Assembly: GCA_029339195.1 (NCBI GenBank)
Contig: JAPTJF010000069.1
Coordinates: forward strand, 1-64,000
Reading direction: 5' to 3'
DNA from: Micractinium sp. NFX-FRZ
Lineage: Eukaryota > Chlorophyta > Trebouxiophyceae > Chlorellales > Chlorellaceae
DNA length: 64,000 bases
A program made the position numbers and the translations under genes. This document shows, piece by piece, positions 32,201 to 44,100 of the stretch; position 1 is the stretch's first letter; every line of letters begins with the position of its first letter. The notes beneath the pieces were generated by a model, which saw nothing but the letters and a program-made list of their open reading frames with translations, did no database searches and was not told the DNA's origin.

Positions 32201-35200
32201 CACCGACCCCGCCATCTTAGTGCTGGATGAGCCCACCTCTGGGCTGGATTCCTATACCGCAGACAACCTGCTGCGCTCGCTCAAGGGGGTGGCGGGCGCG
32301 GGGCGCGTGGTGCTGGCCAGCCTGCACCAACCGTCCAGGTGTGACGAGGAAGGGGTGGGGAATGGACGGGCTGGTGGGAAGTGCGTGGGTGTGGTGTGTG
32401 TGGCAGAGGCAGGGCGGGGCAGGCAGCAGTGTGTGCCTGTGGCGTTGCCACCCACCCAGCACATTGCTACGTCGGAACCAACCTCTGTTGCCTCTCTCCC
32501 CTGCAGGGATGTGTTCATGGCGCTGGACCAAGTGGTGCTGATGGGCCACGGCCGCATGCTGTACATGGGACCACCCGCCGACGGTGAGATTGCTTTGCTG
32601 TGCCTGTCTGGGGTGGTTGCAGACGCTTGCACCGGAACTCGCTGCCTGCAACACTGAGAGGGCGGTGAGGGAGGGTGGGTGGCATGGCTGCAGGCTGTGT
32701 ATGAAACCACCACCCGAGGGCGAGTGCAGGCCAGCTGAGGCGACGGGAGCGTGAGCAGCGCCGCCCAGGGATGCCGCTTCCCATGCGCGCTGGCATGCCA
32801 TGCCGCCCGCCTGCCGCACCGGCTCCCAGCCCCCGCCAACCTCTCCCCTGACCCGAATCCTCACTTCCCCCTGGCCGTGCTTCCTCTTCCTTGCAGCTGA
32901 GGCCTGGTTTGATCGCCACGGCCTGCCCTGCCCCGCTGGCACGGCCATCGCAGAGCACATGCTCCGCATTGCCTCGGATGCCCCCTCCATCCGCCACCTG
33001 CTTCAGTCTTTGGAGCAGGAAGGTGACGGCCAGCCTGGCTCGCCACGTCGTGCCAGCTCATCGGCTGCCAACCTGCTGAGCCCGCTGGCCGGCGGCAGCA
33101 GCAGCGGCGGCAGCAGCGAGGACGGCGAGGGGCCCCTGTGCGGGCCCAGCAGCACAGACAGCCCTGCAGAGCAGAGCAAGTTGAGCATCAGCAAGTCACC
33201 GTTTGCATCCGCAGTGGCGGGCCCTCTGGGGGCCCCTGTGCGGCCAAAGGGGCAGCAGCTGGCGCCAGCTGGCAGCGCCCAAGCCAAGGCACGGGCGGGC
33301 TCCGCCGGCGGGGGACCGGCCGTTGAGAGGACCAACTCACTACCGCACCGCAGGTGGGCCGCCGCCTGCTTCTGTTTGGGGTGGCCCGGGGCTGCGGGGT
33401 GAGGGGCAGGGCAGGGTGCATTGAGGGCATGTGGTGACTGACCACTCCAGCACGCCACCCTAAGCTGCCTATTGTGAACGGGGGCAAGCTCCTGGCAAGA
33501 CCCAGTGTCTACCGTGCTGCTGCACGTGCCCCCACCCCCAGCCCTGCCCCACATCCACCGCCATTCCTCTCACCGTGGCTCCTGCCCTCCGCATCCCCAC
33601 CCCCAACTCCCGCAGGAGCACGCACTACGGCCGCCAGCTCAGCGTCATGTTTTGGCGCACCGCCACCGACATTGTGCGCAACCCGGCGCTGCTGCTGCTG
33701 CACTGCGGGGTGGCGGCGGTCATGGGGCTGGTCACCGGCCTGGTCTTCTTCCAGTCTGACTTCACAAATGTTGGTAAGCATACAAGCATGCCATGCTGTG
33801 TATCATTTTGGCGGTTTGTGGGTGGGGGGGGCCGTGATACCCGCCTTTGTTGGACAGCCTCCCTGGCTTGAGTGTTGTATTTTTTTGTGTGTAAAACGGC
33901 GCTTCTTGCTGCGCAGAGGCGTGCCTGCATCACTGGGATTGCTTGTAAGACAGCCTACTTGTGAGCCGCTGCCAGCTCACACCACCCAACCTCCTCCCGC
34001 CCGCCCTCCCTCCCGCCCCGCAGGCGTGCAGAACCGCATGGGCGGCACCTTCTTTGCCCTCGCATTCCTGGGCTTCACCTCGCTCACAACCGGTGCGCCA
34101 CATGTGCCGGCTGGGAGGCCTGCCTGCCTGTGCAGGGCCTGTGGGACGCATCGGCGCCGCTGGGGATGGGGCGTGCCCTGCCCCGCGCAGCCGGTCCTGA
34201 CGCCTGACCCTCCCCAGACCCCCTTGCCCGCGCCTGCTGCCTGACCTGCCTCCCACTTGCCCCGCCGGCCCTGCTGCTGCCCCACCTGGCCTTGCCCACT
34301 TGCTGCTGCTTCCCCTGCCTCCCTCGATCCATGGCTATGGACCACGGTTTCTCAACCCCACGCCCTGCCTGCCCCATCCTTGCTGCTGCAGTCGACCTGC
34401 TGATCACCGAGCGGCAGGTGGTGACTCGGGAGGTGCGGGGAGGCTACTACAGCCCCTCCGCCTACCTGCTGTCCAAGCTGACGCTGGATGCCAGTGAGTG
34501 GGGTGCCGAGAGATCGCCGCAGCTGGGCGCTGGTGATTGGGACAGTAAATGCTGCAGCCTTGCCGCGGGTGCTGCCCACCATGCTGACCGTGGCTTCCAA
34601 CTGGCCCCTGCTGCCCGCGTCCCGCCTCCAGTCCTGCCGCCCGCGCTCTGCCCACCCAGCTGTACATCTGTTTCCAACCCCTGCCCCCGTGCCTCCCCGC
34701 CTCCCACCGCAGTCCTGCTGCGCGTGCTGCCCGCCATCCTCTACTTCTTCCCCTTCTACTACCTGGCCGCCTTCCAAAGCGAGGCCGCACTGGCAGCCGC
34801 CTACTGCTTCATCCTCATCACCTTCTCATGCGTCGTGGGCGCCATGAGCATGAGCGTCACCGGTGAGTGGTATGTGCGAGAGAGCTCCTCAGCAAGCCCA
34901 CGTCCTCTTGTGGATTAGGCTTGCGGTTGGGGGTGGGGCAGCCAGGGGCGGCTTCACGGCACTCCACCCCCTGCCCCTGCGATTGTGTGGTTGCCATGAG
35001 CGGCTGTGTGGTTGCCCCAAGCAGGAGCGACCCCATCTTTTACGAAGATTCCCTTTCCCCGCTGCTGCGAGCCCCAACCGCATCCACTCAGCCCTGCCCC
35101 CGCCCCCTGGCCCGTCCCCCTCTCTGCAGTGGCCAGCAACACGGCGGGCCAGGCCTCCTTCGCCATGAACTTCCTCCTCCTCTTCTCCCTCGTCTTCACC

Positions 35201-37083
35201 GGCTTCCTGGTCAACGTCAGCTCCATCCCAAGTGGGTTACAGGGTTGGAAGGTTTCCCAGGGTTGGAGTTAACCCCAGGGTTGGTATGACCCGGTCAACG
35301 TCAGCTCCATCCCAAGTGGGTTACAGGGTCTAGGGTTCACCAGGGTTGGTCAACTCCAGGGTTAGGGTCAACTCCAGGGTTAGGGTCAACTCCAGGGTTA
35401 GGGTCAACCCCAGGGTTGGTATGACCACTGGTCAATGTCAGCTCCATCCCAGAGGGGCCGCGCCGCCCTCCCGAGGCCCCTGTGGCGCTGCCCTGCCGAG
35501 GCCCCCTGTTGGCTCTGCCTTCAGAGTGATGAACGGAGCAAGGGCGCGCCACCTCACCGCGCCCTGATGCCTGCCGCTCTGCGCACCTGCCTCCCGGCAC
35601 CTGTGCTCTCCTGGATCTGAGAGTACTGCCTCCCTCCCTGTCTTTTCACTCCCCAGCTCGGACCCCCTGCAGCCTGCACAAGCTGGGTGCACTATCGCTC
35701 CCCTGCCTCCCCCTCCCCATTTCTCCCTGCACCCCGCCTCCTTTGCCCCCGCTCCTCCAACTGCCCCTGCACACCCACCCCCTCCCTGCCTGCAGCCTGG
35801 ATCCGCTGGGTGCACTACCTCTCTGTCTTCTACTACGCCTTCGAGGCCATGATCAATGGGGAGCTGTCCGGCCTGGCCTTCAACTTCCAGGTGAGCCGAT
35901 ACCCGCCGATGCCAGGCTGGCAGCATATCTAGGTCTTCTTTGCTTTCTTATTTTTGCGAAATCGTGCACGCCTTGTTGATCACGGCCTGGTGCTGGACTT
36001 CAAGTGAGGCCGTGCCTGCCGCTGCCATGCGCATGGGCCGGCCACACAAGAGAGGTAGCACGTGTGGGCGGGGCGGCCTTCAAGGGGCGCATGAGGAGCA
36101 AGGGCGGGCCGTGCAGCAGGCAACACGGGCGCGCTTTCCGCCATTCGCCCAAACGCCATGCTCCTCCCCCTCGCCTCTGCAGGCCTCTGGCAGCGCCACC
36201 ATCCCCAACGTCAAGGGAGAGGTCTTCCTGCAAACCCTGGGTGAGCTCTGATGCTGATGCCGCAAGCCCCCTCCCCGTGCCGCTGCTAATGCCACAAAGC
36301 CTGCTGCTGCTGCTACCGCTGCTGCTGCACTGCGGGTGTTGACAGTGGCACTGCTGGCGCTGCTGCTTACGCTAAAGCCTCAACTTGCCAGTCGGGCTAG
36401 CAGCCGCCCCCCCCTGGTGCCCGCCCGCCTCCCCCTCTTCCTCCAGGTAACACCCTTCCTCCTGCCCCTCCATTTCTGCAGGCTTCAACCCCAGCCGCAC
36501 AACCGTCGACATTGGGATCCTGGTTGCCATCTACTTCCTCATGGTACTGCTGGCGCTCGGCCTCTTCTACCTCCGCCTGCCCCGCCAGACAACCGTGGTC
36601 AGCCACGAGGGCAAGCACGGCAAGCAGGGCCGCACGCGCCGCCTGCTGAGCAGCAGCAGCGGCGCGGTGGCCACGGCGGTGCGCGGAGCCAGCGGGAAGC
36701 TGCGGGAGGCTGCTGGGGGCGCGGGGCGGGGCGAAGCGCGGGGCCCCGCTCGTGAGCCAGCGGTGGCAGCAGCAGTGGCGGCGGCGGCAGGGGAAGGGGC
36801 GCAGCAAGAGAGCTTGCGCAAGCGGTGGCAATGGTGGAACCCCGCCTATGGCACTGGTGCCGCCGGCGCTGCGGCGGCACCACCGCTGCCGCCGGCGCCC
36901 CTGGCAGCAGGCATGTCGGCGCACAGCGGGCCGCTAGGTTCATCTCTTCCGCAGCAGCTGCCAAGCGGTGCGGCCGAGGCGCCACCCAGCGTGGTGCAGC
37001 CAGCAGGGAAGCCGAAGAGGTTCTCCCAGGATGCCAGGGCTGCCACGTCAGCAGGCCGGAGCCAGCCAGGGCAGCAGGCATAG
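26282..37083 (+). CDS. ABCG half-transporter with large Cys-rich ectodomain (ABCG24/ABCG28-like)
   Basis: Twenty-three exons: 26282-26348, 26478-26906, 27138-27272, 27478-28233, 28544-28753, 28954-29065, 29465-29578, 29982-30229, 30648-30779, 31154-31253, 31446-31575, 31799-31905, 32177-32338, 32507-32583, 32897-33353, 33616-33773, 34024-34092, 34392-34493, 34713-34862, 35130-35231, 35796-35890, 36183-36240 and 36482-37083; about 1523 residues. A signal peptide (1-22) leads into a Cys-rich, Pro-rich ectodomain with two related modules (PDGWSGPGCALC and TTWEGPGCVLC). A membrane segment follows at about 545-565. The ATPase has Walker A GPSGCGKTT (732-740), signature VSGGE (840-844) and Walker B ILVLDEPTSGLD (from 860). 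The ABC2-type membrane domain starts at about 1079. Plant members with this layout act at the cell surface; the substrate here is unknown. All junctions keep phase. Confidence 0.88.
29090..29129 (+). repeat. (AGCAC)8 microsatellite
   Basis: Eight tandem 5-bp units in the intron after exon 6 of the ABCG gene, starting 25 bp after the donor. Confidence 0.9.
31667..31717 (+). pseudogene. Decayed duplicate of ABCG exon 12 start
   Basis: After a tgcag acceptor the segment reads LHIEWVLDELELRA. The true exon 12 at 31799 reads VHIERVLDELGLRH. The acceptor flank (gtacYgcag) is duplicated too. The copy lacks the exon's signature-motif part. Confidence 0.75.
35275..35456 (+). repeat. Duplicated exon end plus 18-bp tandem repeat in ABCG intron 20
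   Basis: The end of exon 20 with its donor (tcaacgtcagctccatccca, then agtgggttacaggg) is repeated at 35292-35328 and, more divergent, at 35430-35456. Between them lie four 18-bp units of the type ggtcaactccagggttag. The intron thus carries two extra copies of an exon-intron junction. Confidence 0.85.
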
Positions 37084-38108
37084 CATGTGCCTGCTGAGCT
37101 CCCTTGCAGTGCAGGCGTGGCAGAGCAGCTAAAGTGCTTTCCTTGTCTTTACCTGCGTATGTGTGCATCTCAATTCACCTGCCAACATGCAATCATCCAC
37201 GCCCAAGTTGCTTTGCACGAGGCATGTGTCCCAATAATCTAGCTTGAGCATGTGCCATTGCCCCTCGCCTCTCTTCTTGTTTTGCACCAAAGATCCAATT
37301 GATTGCGGCTGGTGCAGCACCGGCCAGTTCATCCCTTGCTTTTGTATACCGCCGCGGCCGGAAGGCTTTCATTACAGCCGACCAGCAAACATGTGAAGAG
37401 ATATATAACACAGGCTGCTTGAGAGGGCAGCCGCCAGGACGGGCGGGAGGGCAGGCAGGCGCAACAGCTGCAATAGCGTGCGCCGTAGGCGAGGTTGGCG
37501 ACAGACTTCGGGGAGTGGGTGCGGCGACGACAGACATGAAATGAAGTGGAGAAGTCGAGGGCAGATGCGACCCATAAATAGATGCGAGATCAAGTGGGGT
37601 TGTACTAGGTGCTGGACTGGTCGGCCTGCTGGATAGAAGGAAAGGATTCGTGTTGTGAGTGTTGGGCTCTAGCGAGCGGCAGGCAGTGCCCGGGGGTCAA
37701 GAAGATGACGGCGTGGCACGTGGCACGGGGCATCTGGAGCTTAGAAAAAGACAGCAAACTAATTTGGGGTTTGAGGAGGACGGGCGGACGGCTGGGAGCC
37801 CGCAGGTGGGGCAGGCAGGCGCGCAGGGGCGCTGTGAGATAAACTGCAAACAGAACCAAACAAGCCAGGCAACCAAACAGCCACTGCCGCAACCTGGAAG
37901 CGTATTTTGTGAGGCGCAGGGCGGTACAGGAACCTGTGGTTTCGCCTTGCCCTGAAACTGTGGGTTGGCGTCACGCACACATGCAGGGCAGCGTGCATGC
38001 CGCAGCGTGCATGTCCTCACCACTGCTGGGGCAGGGCCACGGGTGGGCCCGTGCCCGAGTCCTCCGAAAACCTGCAGCGGGGCAGCCGCCATGGCAGGAT
38101 AGCAGCGC
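37084..38108. other. Convergent intergenic region
   Basis: About 1 kb of 3' flanks between the ABCG gene (+) and the LRR gene (-). It is AT-richer than the coding DNA. No gene, no clear TGTAA near the ABCG stop, and no strong repeat seen. Confidence 0.45.
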
Positions 38109-41100
38109 TCAGCACAGGGTCGGACTGATGCGAGGCCGCAGAGGAGTATTGAGAGGCAGAGGGGATGCAAAGATGGTCATGCGCGTGCGCAGGCTAACAC
38201 CACTGCAGCCGCCACAAGCACAACTGGACTTGAAATGTAATTGATTGATTGACAACAGCTGGTGCATGCACATGTAGGCAGGCAAGTCAGCACACCTGGC
38301 AAAGTTGCTGCTGTTGCCGCCTCCCTCCAGGCTGATTGTTGCGCGGCGCCGGCGCCTCACAACCATGACAGCCACAGTGGCAGCCACGGCCACGGCAGCC
38401 ACGGCTGCACGGCAGGCAGAGTGGCGGCAGCAGTGAGGACGCCGGGGCGGGGGCATGCCAGCGGGGCAAGAGGTGTGCAGCCATCCAAATGGAGCATCCA
38501 ATTGGAGCGGGGCCTTGGCACGCAGGAACGCAACAGGATGCACATGCATCAATGCAGTAGGCCCGGCGGCGTGCACTGTCAGGTGCCAGCCCCAATGCAT
38601 TACAGTAGTGCATCTCCCAGACGGGCAAACGGCCACACAAACACACCAGGACCGTGCGCCGCCGCCTCACCTCCCACCGCAATGCCCACCGTCGCGCCGG
38701 TGCTCAGCCCGCCGCTGCTGTCTCCCTCGTTGCCGACAGCTGCAGCGTCTGACACCGGCGCGGTGCCACCAAGCTCGCTGCCCGCTGCTGCCCCCTCTGG
38801 AGGGGCCGACTCGAATCTGTTACCATCATACTGCACCTCCACACGATCGGTTGAGTCAGCCAAGTAGGCTGGCAGCTGCCCAGTGAAGTTGTTGGCAGTA
38901 AGGTTGAGCAGGTTCCAGGCGCGGGGGTCGTCGACAATCAGGGGATCCTGCGGAGGGGAAGACGGGACAGAGAGGCAGCAGCATGGACACACGGCCTGGG
39001 CTGGGGGTACAGGGTAGCTGAACTTGATGAGGGTGGCGGGATTGGAGAGGGGCGGCATTGTGCAGGAAGGCAGGGAGCGAGGAGGCAAGATAGGTCACAG
39101 AGGTGCTAAAGGCTGGGGTGAGCAGAGTTTGTGTTGTGTTGTTTATGTTTTGAGAAGCGGCTGACTCACCAGTTGGAAGAGTCCTGTGCCCTGCCACCCC
39201 TGCCCCAGGCTCCCGCTGAACTTGTTTTCCGCAATGTTGAGGAAACGCAGGGAAGGGAACTGATCTTCTCCAGGGTCTGGCAACGGGCCGCTGCACAATT
39301 TAAAGAAGCCGGCATGGCATGGGGGGAGGGAGGTGAGTGGGAGGCAGAGACGGCGGGCGCAGCGGCAGCAACAGCAGCACCCACAGTTGAGCGATTCGAC
39401 TCGTCGTTGGGCGCTACTGCAGGTGCAGCCGTTGCCGCTGCTACACGCGCTGCTTATGTTTTCTGCCGCTCACCCGCTGCCCCCTCTCGTGTGACACCCT
39501 GGGGCGGTTGGCTGCTGGTGACACGAGGAGGGTGAACGGGATGGGCAAGCGCCGTGGGGCGACCTCGGGCGCAATGCCCCCTCTCGAACCGCGCCTGCAC
39601 CCGCCCTCCCTCGCCTGCCGGTCCACACACCTCGACGCTTCCTTGCCTGCCGTACACAGCACTCCATCCGTCCCCACCTCCCACCTGCCCACCTGATCCG
39701 GTTGTTGTTGATGACAAGGGAAGACAGGGCGGGGTAGGAAGCCAGGCCAGCAGGGAAGCCTCCCTCAAGCCGGTTGTACGAAGCCCTGCACTCCAACAAT
39801 ACATGGTCGGGCACAATGAACTGATGCTGCTGTGTGCGTGTGATGAACACTTGGACGCGCATGCAACCCGCAGCACTACACGTGGAAATGAAGGGGGTGC
39901 AAGCCAGCAAGCAACGCAGGGCGCGCCCCCCCAAGAAGCTGGAGGGCACAGCCCTACAGGCATCGAACCAAGCAGAGGCAGCCGCGAAGGATGAAGGCGG
40001 CCCGCACACCTGAAGAAGGCGAGCGGGGCGGTCTCCCCCTTCCACCCGCCTCCCTCCGCCGGTTGGCCCCACTTGCTGGGCAGCGAGGTCAGCTGGTTTT
40101 CCTTGAGGTCGAGCAGGAATAGGGTGGGGTGCCCGGCGTACCCATCTGGCACCGCGCCTGCAGAGGCGGGGGCGCGAGGGGGGAGACGCAGAGGCACGGG
40201 GTCAAAACGGTGATGCCCAAAGGGAGGCGAGGCCCTGGGGTCACCTTTTTGGCGCAGGGTTAGCAGCGCTGCTGGCTAGTGTGCCACTCCACCCTCCCGC
40301 ATGCAAAGGCGGGCTGCGATGCCACCCGCCAGCACAGCACACGCGAGCTTCCGGCGGCCACGTGGCATGGCGGAGCCCCAGGCGCACCCCCCAGCCCAGC
40401 TTGCCCGTCAGCTGGTTGTAGTGCGCCTTCAGAGCCCCCAGCTGGCTGCTCCTGAACAGCGGCAGCGGGCCTGCACTCGTGGGACAGAAAGAAACAGAGG
40501 GCGCTGACATGGCGGGCGGGCGCACACCTATGTTGGTTAGGCAGGCTGCCCTCAGCACTGCCACTTGCGGACGCTACTTCCCGCTTCCACTATTGCACTT
40601 GTTTTCATGCTGGGTTGGCTCACCAGCCAGGAACTTGTTGAAGCTCAGGTCGAGCTGCACCAGCGACGGGGCGGCCGCCAGGCTGGCAGGGATGCTGCCG
40701 CTCAGGCTGTTCTGCAAAGTAGGACAGGCAAAGGGGCGCGGGGTGGGAGGGTCCTGAGGATGTGTGTGTGGAGAGCAACAGTGTGGGTGTGGTCAAAGGG
40801 CCGAAAAGGTCGAGAGCAACAGGGCGGGTCTGGGCCAAAGTGCTGAACAGGTGGAGAGCTGACAGTGGAGATGCCCAGCCTGCCCAGACGGGATGCCCTG
40901 TGGCAAGAAGCACGTTGGAGTGAGCTCTTCCGCCGCCTGGTCAGGTGCGGGCAAGGCGCCCCCCCTCTTGGCGCGCTGGGTTGGGTCGACATGCAGGTGG
41001 GCAGGCACAGCAGGTGCAGTACACACCCGCACGCGCAGGTGTGTGCACCTCTGCCACGGTCAGAAGCTGCAGCAGGTGCAGGCAGGCAGGTGCCCAGGCA

Positions 41101-44100
41101 GAGTGGTGCATTATGCAGGCAGGTGCGCACCATTGCGATGTTCAGGAGCTGCAGGTTTGTGGCGTTGGCAAAGGCGTCTGGAATGGAGCCTGTCAGATTG
41201 GCATAGGCAGCCGAGAACTGCAGGGCGGGTGATGAGCAGTGTCAGGATGGGCAGGGCAGCCACGCTCAACAGGCGGTGCTGAGGGGCAAGCAGATGCAGG
41301 TCCAGTGCATGTGCGTTGGCAAGAGAGGCGCAGGCAGGCGCCAAAACAGAAACCACACAGCACTGGGTCAGATATTGATGCATGCACCATTATTATCCGT
41401 CCCAGGCACCGGGCTCCCACCTAGCCTTGCCAGCACTCTTCCTCCGTGCCTAGGTCTGTGTCGCAATATTCGCTGCGGAGGAGCAGACTGTACCACAAAC
41501 CAAGGGACGGCACGAGGGGGCATCCACCCACCCACCCACCTGATGGAGAGTTGAGTTGCCGTTGAACAGGCAGGCAGGCAGGGAGCCTGAAAGGGAGTTG
41601 CCATCAATCAGGAGCACCTCCAAAGTGCCCTGCACACCTTGGCGCCAGGAAAGGACTCAAGTCACGGACATGGGTGCACTGTGCTGAGTCAGCAGTGCAC
41701 AGCAGGGCCCAGCGCAGGGGCCCACCTCCAGCAGCAGCCATGATGGCATGCATGCGTGCTTGCTTGCTTGCGAGTGCATCGGGTCGGGGCCGCTGCCGCG
41801 CCAGATGCTGCCGGCCATGCGGCGCCAGTTCAGGCACTGCGGGCACATCATGCATAGCGTGCATATCGCACCTGGGCCAGCGTGCACAGCGCGGACTTGT
41901 CGTCCAGCCGCCCAGTCATCTGCAGGGTGGGTGAGGCGCTGACGTGGCACGTGTGGGCATGCATACTTACAAGCCGTGCAACGGGAGGCAGGGCGTGCGT
42001 GCTCGAGCAGGGCAGTCGGAGCAGCCCCTAGCAAGCATGCACGGCAATGCACTGCCGTTTGTCCACGCATGCCTGGTCAATTTGACGACACGGCACAAGG
42101 GGCCTGAGGGTGGGGGGGCACATGCAGCATACCGTGTTGTTGAGCACCATCCACTCTTGGAGGTTTGGCAGGGAAGACAGGTTGCGGGCAGCATCATTGA
42201 TGTCTCCCTGCGGCAGGATGGAATCGGCCAATTGGATGGGACTTTAACGTCAGTGGAGGCGCGAGACGCTCTCATAAGACGGATTTGGTTGTGGAGAGTG
42301 GGAAAGGGTCAGCTACCGTGACCGGTTTCGCCCTTGCTGAAGGGGCTCATCAGACGGATGGTTGAGGATCGAGTTACTGCGGGCTTTGTAGGGTGGTAGG
42401 CTTTGTGGTAATCGATTTATGGGTTCTCAACCGTGCTGGGGGTGGGGGGATGGGGTTGCAACCGACTCAGAAGAGTCACTCCTGGCCGATTGAGTCGAGA
42501 CTGTCGCCCCCGAAGGACAGTCAAGTCTCGCTCAGCCTGCGCGGGGCGCGAGGCCGCGAATTTCACACGATCGGAGCCGGTCGTGCTATCCTGATTTTAA
42601 TGATCAGGCGAACATATCGGAATGGAAGGAGGGGCGGATATGTGGGAGTGGGAGGTAGGTGGGGATTGTAAAGTGCACCCTTGGGGCAGGGAAACAGCTC
42701 CACCTCTCGTTTGCGAAGTAGACCCTCCACTTGGTTTTGCCGACTTTACCGCCGACCACACCGCGCAACCGCCAGATACCAACCACAGCACGTGGTGAGC
42801 AGACTAGGCGGCGCGCACCGCCCAGGGCCCTGTGAACGCCCTCTAACCGTGGAGCTGCCTCCCTCACACCCCACTCACCGTGAGGCTGGTTTGAAAAGTG
42901 AACAGGACTGGGGCACATTCACAGGCACCTCAATTCAGACATCACCCATTGCTTGTTTTCAATCGTGAGTTACCTCACATCCCCACTCACGGTGAAGTTG
43001 TTGTACGAGGTGAACAGGTAGCGCAGCTGCGTGAATTGGGCCAGCAGGTCGGCAGGGAAGGGGCACGCCATCTGCCATCCTGCAGTGAGGAGGAGCAGGC
43101 AGGCAGGCAGATGTCAGCTTGCTTGCTTGTTTGGGCTTACAGTCTGTTTTTTCGCAAAGTACAAATTTTGTTTCGCAAAGAAACTTGCGACACAGACAGC
43201 AGGCAGGCGGGACTCAAGTGGGACCTCTTGATCAGCACTCTTCCCGTCTCAAGGCGCAGCCAAGCCTCTTCAGAACGCAGCGCGCCTGCCTCGCATCATC
43301 ATGCAGCGCAGGCCCTGAACCTCACCCCGCACACTGAGGGCAGTCAGGTGTCCCTCAGGGTTGCACGTGCCAAACTGGCAGAGGTCTGTGTCGGGTTCGA
43401 TCTTGCTTGTGCCAGCTTGTGAGGCTTCGGGAGAATCTGCCAGGCTGGCCTCTTTCCAGGGACCGCACGAGCCCTTGGCCTGGCAGCACCTGCGGTGGAC
43501 AGGCGATGCAGCAGTGGCGTGGGGCGGCTTCACAGGCAGGCCTTGGCGTAGCACAGGGCAGCAAAAGGGTGAATGGGGTGGGACGGCAGGCGGGCAGGCG
43601 GGCAGGCGAGAGGGACAGCAATAAGGCAAATTTGGTAGAGGAAGGCAAGCGAAGAGAGCTATGCAGGCCGGCAGCCCGACAGGCCCACTTGCCATGCAGC
43701 ACTTCAGCCAGGCGGGCATGCAAGCACGTCAGACGTGTGCACAACATGCGGACGAAGGGAGGCGAGCAGGCACACCTGTCGTACAGCTCCTCTGCCAGCG
43801 CCCGCTCCTCTTCCACCAGGCCCGTGCTGTTGGCTTGAGTGGCAAAGGTAATCGTGTACTGCAGGGCAGGGCAGCACGCAGCGCAGAGGTGTGTGACAGG
43901 CTCATTCTGCACTCCAAAGCTGCCACGTGGCACCGTCCATCACCCACAATGATCGACGTCCTTGCCACTGCATGCTAGTGCAGCGTGCAGGCCACACTGC
44001 TACAGGCAGGCATGCATGGGGAGTGCAGAGCTGCATGAGAGTGCAGGCGCCCCCCCCCCCCCCCCCCCCCCCTAGCAAGGGCGCTGGAGCGGCCCCATGC

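Noticed and set aside
35340..35418. Telomere-like gggttaggg repeats
   Set aside because: The true period is 18 bp and it lies inside an ABCG intron between duplicated exon ends, so it is a minisatellite and not an interstitial telomere.
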